Below, piece after piece: positions 56,186 to 64,000 of a stretch of DNA of 64,000 bases. This stretch comes from Serpentinimonas raichei. GTDB taxonomy: Bacteria > Pseudomonadota > Gammaproteobacteria > Burkholderiales > Burkholderiaceae_C. The DNA lies in the NCBI RefSeq assembly GCF_000828895.1, contig NZ_AP014568.1:1743858-1807857 (forward strand). The letters run 5' to 3'. Position 1 is the stretch's first letter. Every line of letters starts with the position of its first letter. The notes beneath the pieces are model-generated. The model did not search any database. It was not told the DNA's origin and was given only the letters and a program-made list of their open reading frames with translations. The translations under genes and the position numbers were made by a program.

Positions 56186-56210
56186 AAAAAAAACGGCCCC
56201 GCAGGGCCGT
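56186..56210 (-). terminator. intrinsic terminator of the acnB operon
   Basis: Minus strand ACGGCCC-TGCG-GGGCCGT (perfect 7-bp stem, 56193-56210) followed at once by a run of T (56186-56193). It lies 85 bases after the acnB stop and would end the mdh-acnB transcript. Confidence 0.88.
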
Positions 56211-56295
56211 CGCAAACATTTTTACCTCTGCGCCGCAGCGCAGCAGGCGCGGGCCAGGCGCGCCTCCAAGCGCGCCGCTGGCCTCTAGTCTCGCC

Positions 56296-58887
56296 TCAGG
56301 CCGCCACCTCCTTGGCGGTTTCGGCGTATTCGGCGATCTGGTCGAAGTTGAGGTATTTGTAGATCGCCGCGCCGTCTTGGTTCACCACGCCCATGGCTGC
56401 GTGGTATTCGGCCACGGTGGGGATGCGGCCCAGCTTGGAGGCGATGGCCGCCAGCTCGGCCGAGGCCAGGAACACGTTGGTGTTCTTGCCGAGGCGGTTC
56501 GGGAAGTTGCGCGTGCTGGTCGAGATCACGGTCGCGCCTTCGCGCACCTGCGCCTGGTTGCCCATGCACAGGCTGCAACCGGGCATTTCGGTGCGGGCAC
56601 CGGCGGCGCCGAAGTTGGCGTAGTGGCCCTCTTTCATCAGCTCGCTGGCGTCCATCTTGGTCGGCGGCGCCACCCAGAGCTTGACCGGGATGTCGCGCTG
56701 GCCACCGAGCAGCTTGGCGGCGGCGCGGAAGTGCCCGATGTTGGTCATGCACGAGCCGATGAAGGCTTCGTCGATGTGGGTGCCGGCCACGTCGGAGAGC
56801 ACTTTGGCGTCGTCCGGGTCGTTCGGGCAGCACAGGATGGGCTCTTTGATTTCGGCCAGGTCGATCTCGATCACGGCGGCGTATTCGGCGTTGGCGTCGG
56901 CCTGCAGCAGCTTGGGCTGCTCCAGCCACTGCTGCACTTTCTCGATGCGGCGCGCCAGCGTTTTCGCGTCTTGGTAGCCGTCGGCGATCATGTTCTTCAT
57001 CAGCACGACGTTGCTGTTGAGGTATTCGATCACCGGCTCGGGGTTGAGCTGGATGGTGCAGCCCGCCGCCGAGCGCTCGGCCGAGGCGTCGGAGAGCTCA
57101 AAGGCTTGCTCCACTTTGAGGTCGGGCAAGCCTTCGATCTCCAAAATGCGGCCCGAGAAGATGTTTTTCTTGCCCGACTTGGCCACCGTGAGCAGGCCGG
57201 CCTTGATGGCGTACAGCGGAATGGCGTGCACCAAGTCGCGCAGCGTCACGCCCGGTTGCATCTGGCCTTTGAAGCGCACCAGCACCGATTCGGGCATGTC
57301 CAGCGGCATCACGCCGGTGGCGGCCCCGAAGGCCACCAAGCCGGAGCCGGCCGGAAAGCTGATGCCGATCGGAAAGCGCGTGTGCGAGTCGCCGCCGGTG
57401 CCCACGGTGTCGGGCAGCAGCAGGCGGTTCAGCCACGAGTGGATCACGCCGTCGCCGGGGCGCAGCGCCACGCCGCCGCGGCTGCTGATGAAGGGCGGCA
57501 GCTCGCGGTGCATCTTGGCATCGACCGGTTTCGGGTAGGCCGCGGTGTGGCAAAAGCTCTGCATCACCAAGTCGGCCGAGAAGCCCAGGCAGGCCAGGTC
57601 TTTGAGCTCGTCGCGCGTCATGGGGCCGGTGGTGTCTTGGCTGCCGACGGTCGTCATGCGCGGCTCGCAGTAGGTGCCGGGGCGCACGCCTTGTCCTTCG
57701 GGCAGGCCCACGGCACGGCCCACCATTTTTTGCGCCAGCGTAAAGCCCGCTTGGGTGGCCCTGGGGGCGGCGGGCAGGCGGAACTGCGTGGAGGCCGGCA
57801 GGCCTAGGAAGTCGCGCGCCTTGGCGGTGAGCGAGCGCCCGATGATCAGGTTGATGCGCCCGCCGGCGCGCACTTCGTCGAGCAGCACCTCGCTCTTGAG
57901 CTCAAAGGTGGTGACGGTGGCGCCGCCCTTGAGGATCTTGCCCTCGTAGGGCAGGATGTCGATCACGTCGCCCATTTCGAGCGCGTTCACATCGACTTCG
58001 ATCGGCAGCGAGCCCGAATCTTCTTGGGTGTTGAAGAAGATCGGGGCGATCTTGCCACCCAGCGTCACGCCGCCAAAGCGCTTGTTGGGCACGAAGGGAA
58101 TGTCTTGCCCGGTGGCCCAGACCACCGAGTTGGTGGCCGATTTGCGGCTGGAGCCGGTGCCCACCACATCGCCCACGTAGGCCACCAAGTGGCCCTTCTT
58201 CTTCAGGTCTTCGATGAACTGCATCGGGCCGCGCTTGCCGTCTTCCTCGGGCCTGAAGGCCGCATCGGGGCGGGTGTTTTTGAGCATCGCCAGGTAGTGC
58301 AGCGGGATGTCGGGGCGGCTCCAGGCGTCGGGCGCGGGCGAGAGGTCGTCGGTGTTGGTCTCGCCGGGCACCTTGAACACGGTCACGGTGATCTGCTGCG
58401 GCACTTCGGGGCGGCTGGTGAACCACTCGGCTGCGGCCCAGCTTTGCATCACCTCTTGCGCCTGGGGGTTGCCGGCCTTGGCCTTGGTGGCGACGTCGTT
58501 GAAGAAGTCGAACATCAGCAGGGTTTTCTTCAGCGCGGCGGCGGCCACGCCCGCCACTTCGGGGTCGTCGAGCAGGTCGATCAGGGGGTGCACGTTGTAG
58601 CCGCCGACCATGGTGCCCAGCAGCTCGGTGGCGCGGGCCTTGGAGAGCAGCCCGACGGCGATGTCGCCATGCGCCACGGCAGCCAGGAAGCTGGCCTTGA
58701 CCTTGGCCGCGTCGTCAACACCGGGGGGCACGCGGTGCGTGAGCAGGTCGAGCAAAAAATCGGCTTCGCCGGCGGGCGGGTTTTTGATGAGCTCGATCAG
58801 CTCGGACACCTGCTTGGCATCCAGCGGCAGCGGCGGAATGCCGAGTGCGGCGCGCTCGGCGGCGTGTTGGCGGTAGGCTTGCAACAT
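56296..58887 (-). CDS. acnB: aconitate hydratase B
   Basis: Iron-sulfur enzyme converting citrate to isocitrate in the TCA cycle. The 863-residue product starts [16 protein letters not shown], with the AcnB-specific HEAT-like N-terminal domain and the swivel domain second. The 4Fe-4S ligands are supplied by [12 protein letters not shown] and GCSLCMGNQ; a catalytic-loop block is [15 protein letters not shown] lies eight bases before ATG 58887. It is last of the inferred mdh-lyase-secreted protein-acnB operon, with a strong terminator after it. Confidence 0.97.
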   Translation of the reverse strand: MLQAYRQHAAERAALGIPPLPLDAKQVSELIELIKNPPAGEADFLLDLLTHRVPPGVDDAAKVKASFLAAVAHGDIAVGLLSKARATELLGTMVGGYNVHPLIDLLDDPEVAGVAAAALKKTLLMFDFFNDVATKAKAGNPQAQEVMQSWAAAEWFTSRPEVPQQITVTVFKVPGETNTDDLSPAPDAWSRPDIPLHYLAMLKNTRPDAAFRPEEDGKRGPMQFIEDLKKKGHLVAYVGDVVGTGSSRKSATNSVVWATGQDIPFVPNKRFGGVTLGGKIAPIFFNTQEDSGSLPIEVDVNALEMGDVIDILPYEGKILKGGATVTTFELKSEVLLDEVRAGGRINLIIGRSLTAKARDFLGLPASTQFRLPAAPRATQAGFTLAQKMVGRAVGLPEGQGVRPGTYCEPRMTTVGSQDTTGPMTRDELKDLACLGFSADLVMQSFCHTAAYPKPVDAKMHRELPPFISSRGGVALRPGDGVIHSWLNRLLLPDTVGTGGDSHTRFPIGISFPAGSGLVAFGAATGVMPLDMPESVLVRFKGQMQPGVTLRDLVHAIPLYAIKAGLLTVAKSGKKNIFSGRILEIEGLPDLKVEQAFELSDASAERSAAGCTIQLNPEPVIEYLNSNVVLMKNMIADGYQDAKTLARRIEKVQQWLEQPKLLQADANAEYAAVIEIDLAEIKEPILCCPNDPDDAKVLSDVAGTHIDEAFIGSCMTNIGHFRAAAKLLGGQRDIPVKLWVAPPTKMDASELMKEGHYANFGAAGARTEMPGCSLCMGNQAQVREGATVISTSTRNFPNRLGKNTNVFLASAELAAIASKLGRIPTVAEYHAAMGVVNQDGAAIYKYLNFDQIAEYAETAKEVAA

Positions 58888-58911
58888 GATTATCACTCCA
58901 GAAAAAAAGGT

Positions 58912-59484
58912 TTAGTTAGCGGGTGGCCGCTGGGCCACATCGAACAGGCTGGGGCCGGGGTTGCGCTGCATGGCGGCGGCCACGGCCTGCTGCACCGCGT
59001 TGGCGCAGTCGTCGAGCAGGCGCCGGCCTTGGCGCTGATTCAGCAAAATGGATTTGTTGGCGAGCTGCAGCCAAACCACGCCCTGGGCCCGGTCTTCGAG
59101 CCGGATGGCACCGGTGCTGGTTTCCACCGGGCGCAGGCGGTAGCGCTGCCGCTCGGTGCTGAGGTGGAAAAACCCCGGCTCTTGCGCGTCGGCCTCGATG
59201 CGCACGCTGCGCCCCATGGCGCAGGTCTTGCTGCCCACGTGCACCAGCGCGGCGGTGGCCTGCTCGCGCTCGCTCATGGGCGTGTCGGCAGGGGTGCCGG
59301 CCTGCACCGTGGGCACCTGGCGGTTGCTGGCTGGTGTTTGTGCGGCTGCCTGGGCCAAAGCCGGGCTGGCGAACAAAGCCGCAGCCAGCCCCAGCCCGAG
59401 CACAGACCCGTGCCACGCAAGCCAGCAGGCGCGTTGGCGGCTGCGCACAGCCAGAGGGGGGATTTGAAAGGCGTTTGTGGGCAT
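58912..59484 (-). CDS. uncharacterised secreted protein in the TCA operon
   Basis: No family recognised. The 190-residue product has an N-terminal signal peptide (SVLGLGLAAALFASPALAQ, cut near residue 45). The mature part is rich in Ala, Arg and Gln with two Cys (SKTCAMG and LLDDCANAV), which could form a disulfide. A patterned region, VRIEADAQEPGFFHLSTERQ then YRLRPVETSTGAIRLED, suggests a small beta domain. AGGAG precedes ATG 59484. It lies between the lyase gene and acnB with short gaps (47 and 24 bases), so it is probably co-transcribed. Confidence 0.8.
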   Translation of the reverse strand: MPTNAFQIPPLAVRSRQRACWLAWHGSVLGLGLAAALFASPALAQAAAQTPASNRQVPTVQAGTPADTPMSEREQATAALVHVGSKTCAMGRSVRIEADAQEPGFFHLSTERQRYRLRPVETSTGAIRLEDRAQGVVWLQLANKSILLNQRQGRRLLDDCANAVQQAVAAAMQRNPGPSLFDVAQRPPAN

Positions 59485-59531
59485 GGCGGGCTCCTGCTGA
59501 ACAAGGGTGGGCGGTAGGCGGTGCGGACGGC

Positions 59532-60542
59532 TCATGGGCGCGAGCCCCCAGGCGCAGGAACAAAAAAACGCGCCAGCGCCGCATCGAGCGCGGCCCCGGT
59601 TTGCTGCGCGCGCTCCAGCACCTGCCAATGGTAGCGGTAGCTGGCGCGGTCGTGCAGATGCCCATGATGCGAAATGGGTGCCCAATCGGCTTGCACCGCG
59701 GCCAGAATGATCGCGGTGGCGAGCTCGACCTCGTCGGCGGGCGGAGCAAAGGCTTGCAAGATGGGCTCGATCTGCTGCGGGTGGATGCTCCACATGCGGC
59801 GGTAGCCAAACTCGTGCGCCGCCTTGTGCGCCGCTTGGCGCAGTGCGGGCAGGTCGTGGATTTCGGTGACCACACAGTGCGCGGGCACCTTGCCGTGGGC
59901 ATGGCAGGCGCTGGCGATTTCGAGCTTGGCGCGCCGCACCAGCGGGTGGCTGAACTGGCCCTGCACCCCCATGGCCGAGACCGGAATGGCCCCGCCGTGC
60001 GCCGACACAAAGTCCATCAGGCCAAAGCTGATCGACTCCACGCGCCCATGCGCCGCCAGCTCAAAAGCCTGGTGCAGCGCCTGCGGCGATTCGATCAGCA
60101 CATGCAAGGGCAGTGCTGCGCCCCCTACGGCATCGACTGCTTGCACGGCGCGCTGCAAATCGGCCAAGCCCTCGACCTTGGGCAGCATCAGATACGCCAG
60201 CCGCGCCCCGGCCTGCCCGACGATGGTCTGCACATCAGCCTCGAATGCCGGATGATCAACGGCGTGCACCCTCACCCCGACGCGTGGCGGCACCGCAGCG
60301 GCCCAGTCCAGCCCCTGCAGCAGCTCATTCACCAGCGCCGCGTGTTCGGCCTCGCCGCCCACGGGGGCGCCGTCTTCGCAGTCGAGCGTGACATCGAACA
60401 CGCAGCGGCCGTGGCGCTGGCTGTACTCGGCTTGCAGCGCCAGGCTTTTGCGCATGCGCGCCGGCACGCCGCTGTAATGGTCGCACAGCGGCAGCAAGCG
60501 CTGGCCGGACTGGGGGCCCAACAACAGGTCGCGCGGGTGCAT
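59532..60542 (-). CDS. HpcH/HpaI aldolase-citrate lyase family protein (CitE-like)
   Basis: TIM-barrel CoA-ester lyase family. The 336 residues include FDVTLDCEDGAPVG with metal-binding acidic residues, YLMLPKVEGLADLQRAV, HVLIESPQALHQAF and RRMWSIHPQQIEPIL. No CitD or CitF lies nearby, so it is not part of citrate lyase. A malyl-CoA or citramalyl-CoA lyase/thioesterase is more likely by family knowledge. It lies 21 bases after mdh and is probably co-transcribed. Confidence 0.87.
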   Translation of the reverse strand: MHPRDLLLGPQSGQRLLPLCDHYSGVPARMRKSLALQAEYSQRHGRCVFDVTLDCEDGAPVGGEAEHAALVNELLQGLDWAAAVPPRVGVRVHAVDHPAFEADVQTIVGQAGARLAYLMLPKVEGLADLQRAVQAVDAVGGAALPLHVLIESPQALHQAFELAAHGRVESISFGLMDFVSAHGGAIPVSAMGVQGQFSHPLVRRAKLEIASACHAHGKVPAHCVVTEIHDLPALRQAAHKAAHEFGYRRMWSIHPQQIEPILQAFAPPADEVELATAIILAAVQADWAPISHHGHLHDRASYRYHWQVLERAQQTGAALDAALARFFVPAPGGSRP

Positions 60543-60563
60543 GGTGCAGCTGCCTTGATGCAA

Positions 60564-61550
60564 TTACAGCAGGTGCCGCACCCCGTCTTGCTCGCCCTGC
60601 AACTCGGCCAGGGTTTTGTTGATGCACTCTTGGCTGAAGGCGTCAATCGGCAGCCCTTCGACGATCTGGTAGTCGCCGCCCGAGCAGGTCACGGGGTAGC
60701 CAAACATCACCTCTTTGGGGATGCCGTATGCGCCGTTCGAGGGCACGCCCATCGTCACCCACGCGCCGCCGGTACCCAAGGCCCAGTCGCGCATGTGGTC
60801 GATGGCGGCGTTGGCCGCCGACGCCGCCGACGACAGGCCGCGTGCTTCGATGATGGCCGCGCCGCGCTTGCCCACGGTGGGCAGGAACACGTCTTTGTTC
60901 CATGCGTGGTCGTTGAACATGTCTTTGACCGAGGCGCCGTCTATGGTGGCAAAGCGGTAGTCGGCGTACATGGTCGGGCTGTGGTTGCCCCAGACCGCCA
61001 GGTTTTTGATCGAAGCCACCGGCTGGCCGGTTTTGGCCGCCAGCTGGCTCAGCGCGCGGTTGTGGTCCAGCCGCAGCATGGCGGTGAAGTTGCGCGCCGG
61101 CAGGTCGGGGGCAGATTTCATGGCGATGTAGGCGTTGGTGTTGGCCGGGTTGCCCACCACCAGCACCTTCACGTTGCGGCTGGCGACGGCGTTGAGTGCC
61201 TTGCCCTGGGCGGTGAAGATCGCGCCGTTGATGGCCAGCAACTCGGCCCGCTCCATGCCGGGGCCGCGCGGACGCGAGCCGACCAACAAGGCGTAGTCGG
61301 TGTCTTTGAAGGCGGTCATCGGGTCGCTGTGGGCTTCCATGCCAGCCAGCAGCGGGAAGGCGCAGTCGTCGAGCTCCATCATCACGCCCTTGAGCGCTTT
61401 CTGGGCTTTTTCGTCGGGGATTTCGAGCAGTTGCAGGATCACGGGCTGATCCTTGCCCAGCATTTCACCGGAAGCGATGCGAAACAGCAGGGCATAACCA
61501 ATCTGGCCAGCGGCACCGGTGACGGCCACGCGAACGGGCTTCTTGCTCAT
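60564..61550 (-). CDS. mdh: malate dehydrogenase
   Basis: NAD-dependent oxidation of malate to oxaloacetate. The 328-residue protein starts [23 protein letters not shown]. It has the substrate Arg region [45 protein letters not shown] and the catalytic His in [12 protein letters not shown]. It is the first gene of the operon, with a good promoter 55 bases upstream. Confidence 0.98.
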   Translation of the reverse strand: MSKKPVRVAVTGAAGQIGYALLFRIASGEMLGKDQPVILQLLEIPDEKAQKALKGVMMELDDCAFPLLAGMEAHSDPMTAFKDTDYALLVGSRPRGPGMERAELLAINGAIFTAQGKALNAVASRNVKVLVVGNPANTNAYIAMKSAPDLPARNFTAMLRLDHNRALSQLAAKTGQPVASIKNLAVWGNHSPTMYADYRFATIDGASVKDMFNDHAWNKDVFLPTVGKRGAAIIEARGLSSAASAANAAIDHMRDWALGTGGAWVTMGVPSNGAYGIPKEVMFGYPVTCSGGDYQIVEGLPIDAFSQECINKTLAELQGEQDGVRHLL

Positions 61551-61604
61551 GAATACACTCCAAATAAACAGCGGTTGAAGAAAAACGGGTCTACTTGGAA
61601 CGCG

Positions 61605-61633
61605 AGTGTAACCCGAGCCGACGCTTTGGTCAA
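61605..61633 (-). promoter_or_regulatory. sigma-70 promoter of the mdh operon
   Basis: Minus strand TTGACC (61628-61633), a 17-base spacer, then TACACT (61605-61610). The GntR-type palindrome starts 11 bases upstream of this -35. Confidence 0.7.
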
Positions 61634-61634
61634 T

Positions 61635-61662
61635 TTGTCTTATGTCTTATATAAGATATGAT
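61635..61662 (+). promoter_or_regulatory. gntR promoter
   Basis: TTGTCT (61635-61640), a 16-base spacer and TATGAT (61657-61662). Transcription would start about eight bases before the ATG, giving a very short leader. Confidence 0.55.
61637..61656. promoter_or_regulatory. operator of the GntR regulator between mdh and gntR
   Basis: Perfect palindrome TCTTATATAAGA (61645-61656) preceded by an extra half-site, GTCTTAT twice in tandem (61637-61650). It fills the spacer of the gntR promoter and lies just upstream of the mdh -35, so one protein bound here could repress gntR and affect mdh. Confidence 0.65.
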
Positions 61663-61676
61663 CGGGGCTCGAGACC

Positions 61677-62468
61677 ATGAGCACCTCCTTGCCCGCCCCC
61701 GCCCCCGCCAACAGCCCCGAACCAGGCACCGGGCTGCCGCTCGCGCCCGCCTTCAGCCCCTTGTACCAGCAAATCAAGGCGCTGTTGTTGCACAGCCTGC
61801 AAAACGGAGAATGGAAACCGGGCGAACCGATTCCGAGCGAGGTCGAACTGGCGGCGCGCTTTCGTGTCAGCCAGGGCACGGTGCGCAAAGCCATCGACGA
61901 ACTGGCTGCCGACAACCTGCTGCTGCGCCGCCAAGGCAAGGGCACCTTCGTGGCCACGCACGCCGAGCAGCACGTCTCGTACCGCTTTCTGCGCCTGCAC
62001 CCCGACCACGGCAACCCGGACGCCGACGGCCCGGCCGAGCGCCAGATCCTGTCGTGCCAGCGCCTGCGCGCCCCGGCCGACGTCGCCACGGCGCTGGGCT
62101 TGCGCTCGGGCGACACAGCGGTGCAGGTGCTGCGCGTGCTGGCCTTTCAGGGCCGGCCCACCATACTGGAGCAAATCTGGCTGCCCGGCACCCCTTTCAA
62201 GGGGCTCACGCTGGAGCTGTTGACGCAAGACCAAGGCCCGATGTACGCGCTGTTCGAGCGCCAGTTTGGCCTGAGCATGGTGCGCGCCGAAGAAAAGATC
62301 AAGGCCGTGGCCGCCGACCCCGATGCCGCCGAGCGCCTGGCCGTGGCAACCGGCACGCCGCTGCTCAGCGTGGAGCGCCTGGCCTACACCTACCAAGACA
62401 CCCCCATGGAGCTGCGCCGCGGCCTGTACCGCACCGAGCACCACCACTACCGCAACCAGCTCAGCTAA
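61677..62468 (+). CDS. GntR/HutC-family regulator of the TCA gene block
   Basis: Winged-helix repressor with effector-binding domain. The 263 residues have an N-terminal Pro/Ala tail, then the GntR HTH (about 28-95: LYQQIKALLLHSLQNGEWKP, PSEVELAARFRVSQGTVRKA, LLRRQGKGTFV). The UTRA domain follows (about 115-258, with RVLAFQGRPTILEQIWLPG and LSVERLAYTYQDTPMELRRG). The ligand is unknown; a TCA-cycle acid or CoA ester is a reasonable guess. It is divergent from mdh and lies before sdhCDA. The palindrome in its promoter suggests autoregulation. Confidence 0.93.
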   Translation: MSTSLPAPAPANSPEPGTGLPLAPAFSPLYQQIKALLLHSLQNGEWKPGEPIPSEVELAARFRVSQGTVRKAIDELAADNLLLRRQGKGTFVATHAEQHVSYRFLRLHPDHGNPDADGPAERQILSCQRLRAPADVATALGLRSGDTAVQVLRVLAFQGRPTILEQIWLPGTPFKGLTLELLTQDQGPMYALFERQFGLSMVRAEEKIKAVAADPDAAERLAVATGTPLLSVERLAYTYQDTPMELRRGLYRTEHHHYRNQLS

Positions 62469-62635
62469 AGCCAAACATAACCATAGAGTGACGTTGCACA
62501 TGTTGCCTTGCAATAGAATCCGACAGGTAAGCGTCAGGGTTTTCATACATATTCAGAAACTGCCCCGAGCACCCTTACCGCTTCGCCCGCTTCGCCCGCT
62601 CCCTCCGCACCACACCCGAACCACAGGTCCATACC

Positions 62636-63070
62636 ATGGCTGAATCGCGCACCACACCGCGGCCCGAGTTTCGCAACATCAACGCCCTCCGTGATCTGCC
62701 CAGCTACCGCCTACCGGCTGCGGGCTGGGTTTCGATCCTGCACCGCATCAGCGGCCTGCTGCTGTTTTTGCTGCTGCCCTTCATCGTCTGGATGTTCGAC
62801 GCCTCGCTCTCGTCCGAGCTCTCTTTTGGCGTCTTTGCCTCGGCCTTCACGGCCGGCATTGGCTTCGTGCCGGCTTGGTTCGTCAAGCTGGTCGTGCTGG
62901 CCCTAATCTGGGCCTTTTTGCACCACCTGATCGCTGGCTTGCGCCATGTGTACATGGACGCCACCCACAGCGTAGGCAAAGCCTTTGGCAAATCTTCCGC
63001 CGTCGTCACCCTGGTGCTCAGCTTGGGGCTCACGGCTGCGCTGGGTGCCAAGCTATTTGGCTTGTATTAA
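62636..63070 (+). CDS. sdhC: succinate dehydrogenase cytochrome b556 subunit
   Basis: Membrane anchor that binds heme b and ubiquinone. The 144 residues show RPEFRNINALRDLPSYRLPAA-type N-terminus, GWVSILHRISGLLLFLL with the quinone-site Ser and Arg, and three helices. The heme His lies in LHHLIAGLRHV. A TAGAAT (62514-62519) upstream could be the -10, but no convincing -35 is seen in the 167-base gap after gntR. Confidence 0.95.
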   Translation: MAESRTTPRPEFRNINALRDLPSYRLPAAGWVSILHRISGLLLFLLLPFIVWMFDASLSSELSFGVFASAFTAGIGFVPAWFVKLVVLALIWAFLHHLIAGLRHVYMDATHSVGKAFGKSSAVVTLVLSLGLTAALGAKLFGLY

Positions 63071-63101
63071 AAACCACTCCACATCCTAGGAGCACCTCAC
63101 C

Positions 63102-63467
63102 ATGGCAGTCAACTACGGTTCCCGGCGCGTCGTCAGCGGCGCCCACTACGGCTTGCGCGACTGGCTGATGCAGCGCATCAGCGCCGCGCTCATGGCTTTG
63201 TTCACCCTGCTGCTGCTGGCGCAACTGCTGCTGGTCAGCGGCCCCATCGACTACGAAGTCTGGTCCGGCATCTTTGCCCAAACGTGGATGAAGTTCCTGA
63301 CCTACGCCCTGATCGTCGCCCTCATCTGGCACGCCTGGGTGGGCATGCGCGACATCTGGATGGATTACGTCAAACCGGCTGGCTTGCGGCTGGCCCTGCA
63401 TGTGTTCACACTCGTCTGGCTGGTAGGCTGCGCCGGCTGGGCCTTCCAAGTGCTCTGGAGACTTTGA
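63102..63467 (+). CDS. sdhD: succinate dehydrogenase membrane anchor subunit
   Basis: Second membrane anchor of complex II. The 121-residue protein has three membrane helices (about 23-48, 60-80, 95-118). The block GLRDWLMQRISAALMALF and the His in ALIWHAWVGMRDIWMDYV is a probable heme ligand; the Asp-Tyr pair near it is typical of quinone-site residues. It lies 31 bases after sdhC and 3 bases before sdhA. Confidence 0.95.
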   Translation: MAVNYGSRRVVSGAHYGLRDWLMQRISAALMALFTLLLLAQLLLVSGPIDYEVWSGIFAQTWMKFLTYALIVALIWHAWVGMRDIWMDYVKPAGLRLALHVFTLVWLVGCAGWAFQVLWRL

Positions 63468-63470
63468 TTC

Positions 63471-64000
63471 ATGACTGCCCTCACATCCTCTTTGCCCAAG
63501 CGCCGCTTTGACGTCATCATCATCGGCGCCGGCGGCTCGGGCATGCGCGCCTCGCTCCAACTGGCGCGCGCCGGCTTCAACGTGGCGGTGCTGAGCAAGG
63601 TGTTCCCCACGCGCTCGCACACCGTGGCCGCACAAGGCGGCATCGGCGCCTCGCTGGGCAATATGAGCGAAGACAACTGGCACTACCACTTCTACGACAC
63701 CGTCAAGGGTTCCGACTGGCTGGGCGACCAAGACGCGATCGAGTTCATGTGCCGCGAAGCGCCCAAAGTGGTCTATGAGCTCGAGCACTTCGGCATGCCC
63801 TTCGACCGCAACCCCGACGGCACCATCTACCAGCGCCCCTTTGGCGGCCACACCGCCAACTACGGCGAAAAACCGGTGCAGCGCGCCTGCGCCGCCGCCG
63901 ACCGCACCGGCCACGCCATGCTGCACACCCTGTACCAGCAAAACGTGGCCGCGCGCACCACCTTCTTCGTCGAGTGGATGGCGCTCGACTTGGTGCGCAA
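63471..64000 (+). CDS. sdhA: succinate dehydrogenase flavoprotein subunit, N-terminal part
   Basis: FAD-bearing catalytic subunit of complex II. The 176 visible codons show the dinucleotide fold [20 protein letters not shown], the flavin-linkage His in [18 protein letters not shown], and [21 protein letters not shown]. The gene runs off the right edge, with sdhB expected next. Confidence 0.97.
   Translation, partial: MTALTSSLPKRRFDVIIIGAGGSGMRASLQLARAGFNVAVLSKVFPTRSHTVAAQGGIGASLGNMSEDNWHYHFYDTVKGSDWLGDQDAIEFMCREAPKVVYELEHFGMPFDRNPDGTIYQRPFGGHTANYGEKPVQRACAAADRTGHAMLHTLYQQNVAARTTFFVEWMALDLVR

Overview
This 64 kb window is GC-rich, densely coded chromosome from a betaproteobacterium, most likely order Burkholderiales, family Comamonadaceae. 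The evidence is inferred from gene content and order: hisIE-DUF4870-hinT-tatABC-protease, rubredoxin-thiD-hemL, an inactive dihydroorotase-like gene after pyrB, class Ia nrdAB followed by an Ala/Lys/Pro-rich histone-like gene, mdh-lyase-acnB divergent from a GntR gene and sdhCDA, and heme-type SdhC/SdhD. I see no tRNA, rRNA, CRISPR array, insertion sequence, integrase or phage gene. Both ends are cut inside genes: a DegS/HtrA-type protease at the left and sdhA at the right.

Layout. 1-4.1 kb: the minus-strand run hisI-hisE-DUF4870-hinT-tatABC, and the protease tail. 4.1-9.2 kb: nrdA and nrdB, with a textbook pair of NrdR boxes before nrdA, then the histone-H1-like gene. 9.2-13.9 kb: a PfkB kinase, a zinc-ribbon/DUF3426 protein, prmA, accC and accB. 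14-17 kb: type IV pilus genes pilB and pilC. 17-23.8 kb: a full heme-uptake cluster (hemP, TonB receptor, hmuSTUV) with a Fur-box promoter. 23.8-29 kb: a branched-chain amino-acid-type ABC transporter (livMHFG and its binding protein), whose binding-protein signal peptide carries an in-frame TAG. 29-31.8 kb: a receiver-TPR protein and a PlsC acyltransferase. 31.8-37.4 kb: the pyrimidine set pyrX-pyrB-pyrR with ruvX and algH, then photolyase. 37.3-45.4 kb: the Pil-Chp chemosensory operon pilGHIJ-pilL. 45.4-48 kb: rubredoxin, thiD, hemL. 48-48.6 kb: a RelE toxin-antitoxin pair. 48.6-54.3 kb: trhP, then an aldehyde dehydrogenase/DUF779 pair opposite its probable sigma-54 activator AcoR. 54.3-56 kb: hipBA. 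56.3-64 kb: a TCA-cycle block.

How the genes work together. The strongest regulatory readings come from promoter-scale sequence. Paired CACTA-N4-TAGTG boxes control nrdA. A Fur box overlies the hemP -35. A -24/-12 promoter faces acoR. Two perfect inverted repeats sit exactly on the hipBA promoter and its translation start. One palindrome sits in the gntR promoter spacer and just upstream of the mdh promoter, so the GntR protein probably controls itself and a mdh-lyase-(secreted protein)-acnB operon.

The window is mainly core metabolism and I did not find a convincing new multi-gene system. The items most worth a second look are the amber codon in the binding-protein signal peptide, the sensor-less PilJ, the two-operator hipBA promoter, the near-leaderless hemP start, an unassigned 17-bp palindrome before nrdA, and the uncharacterised secreted protein in the TCA operon.
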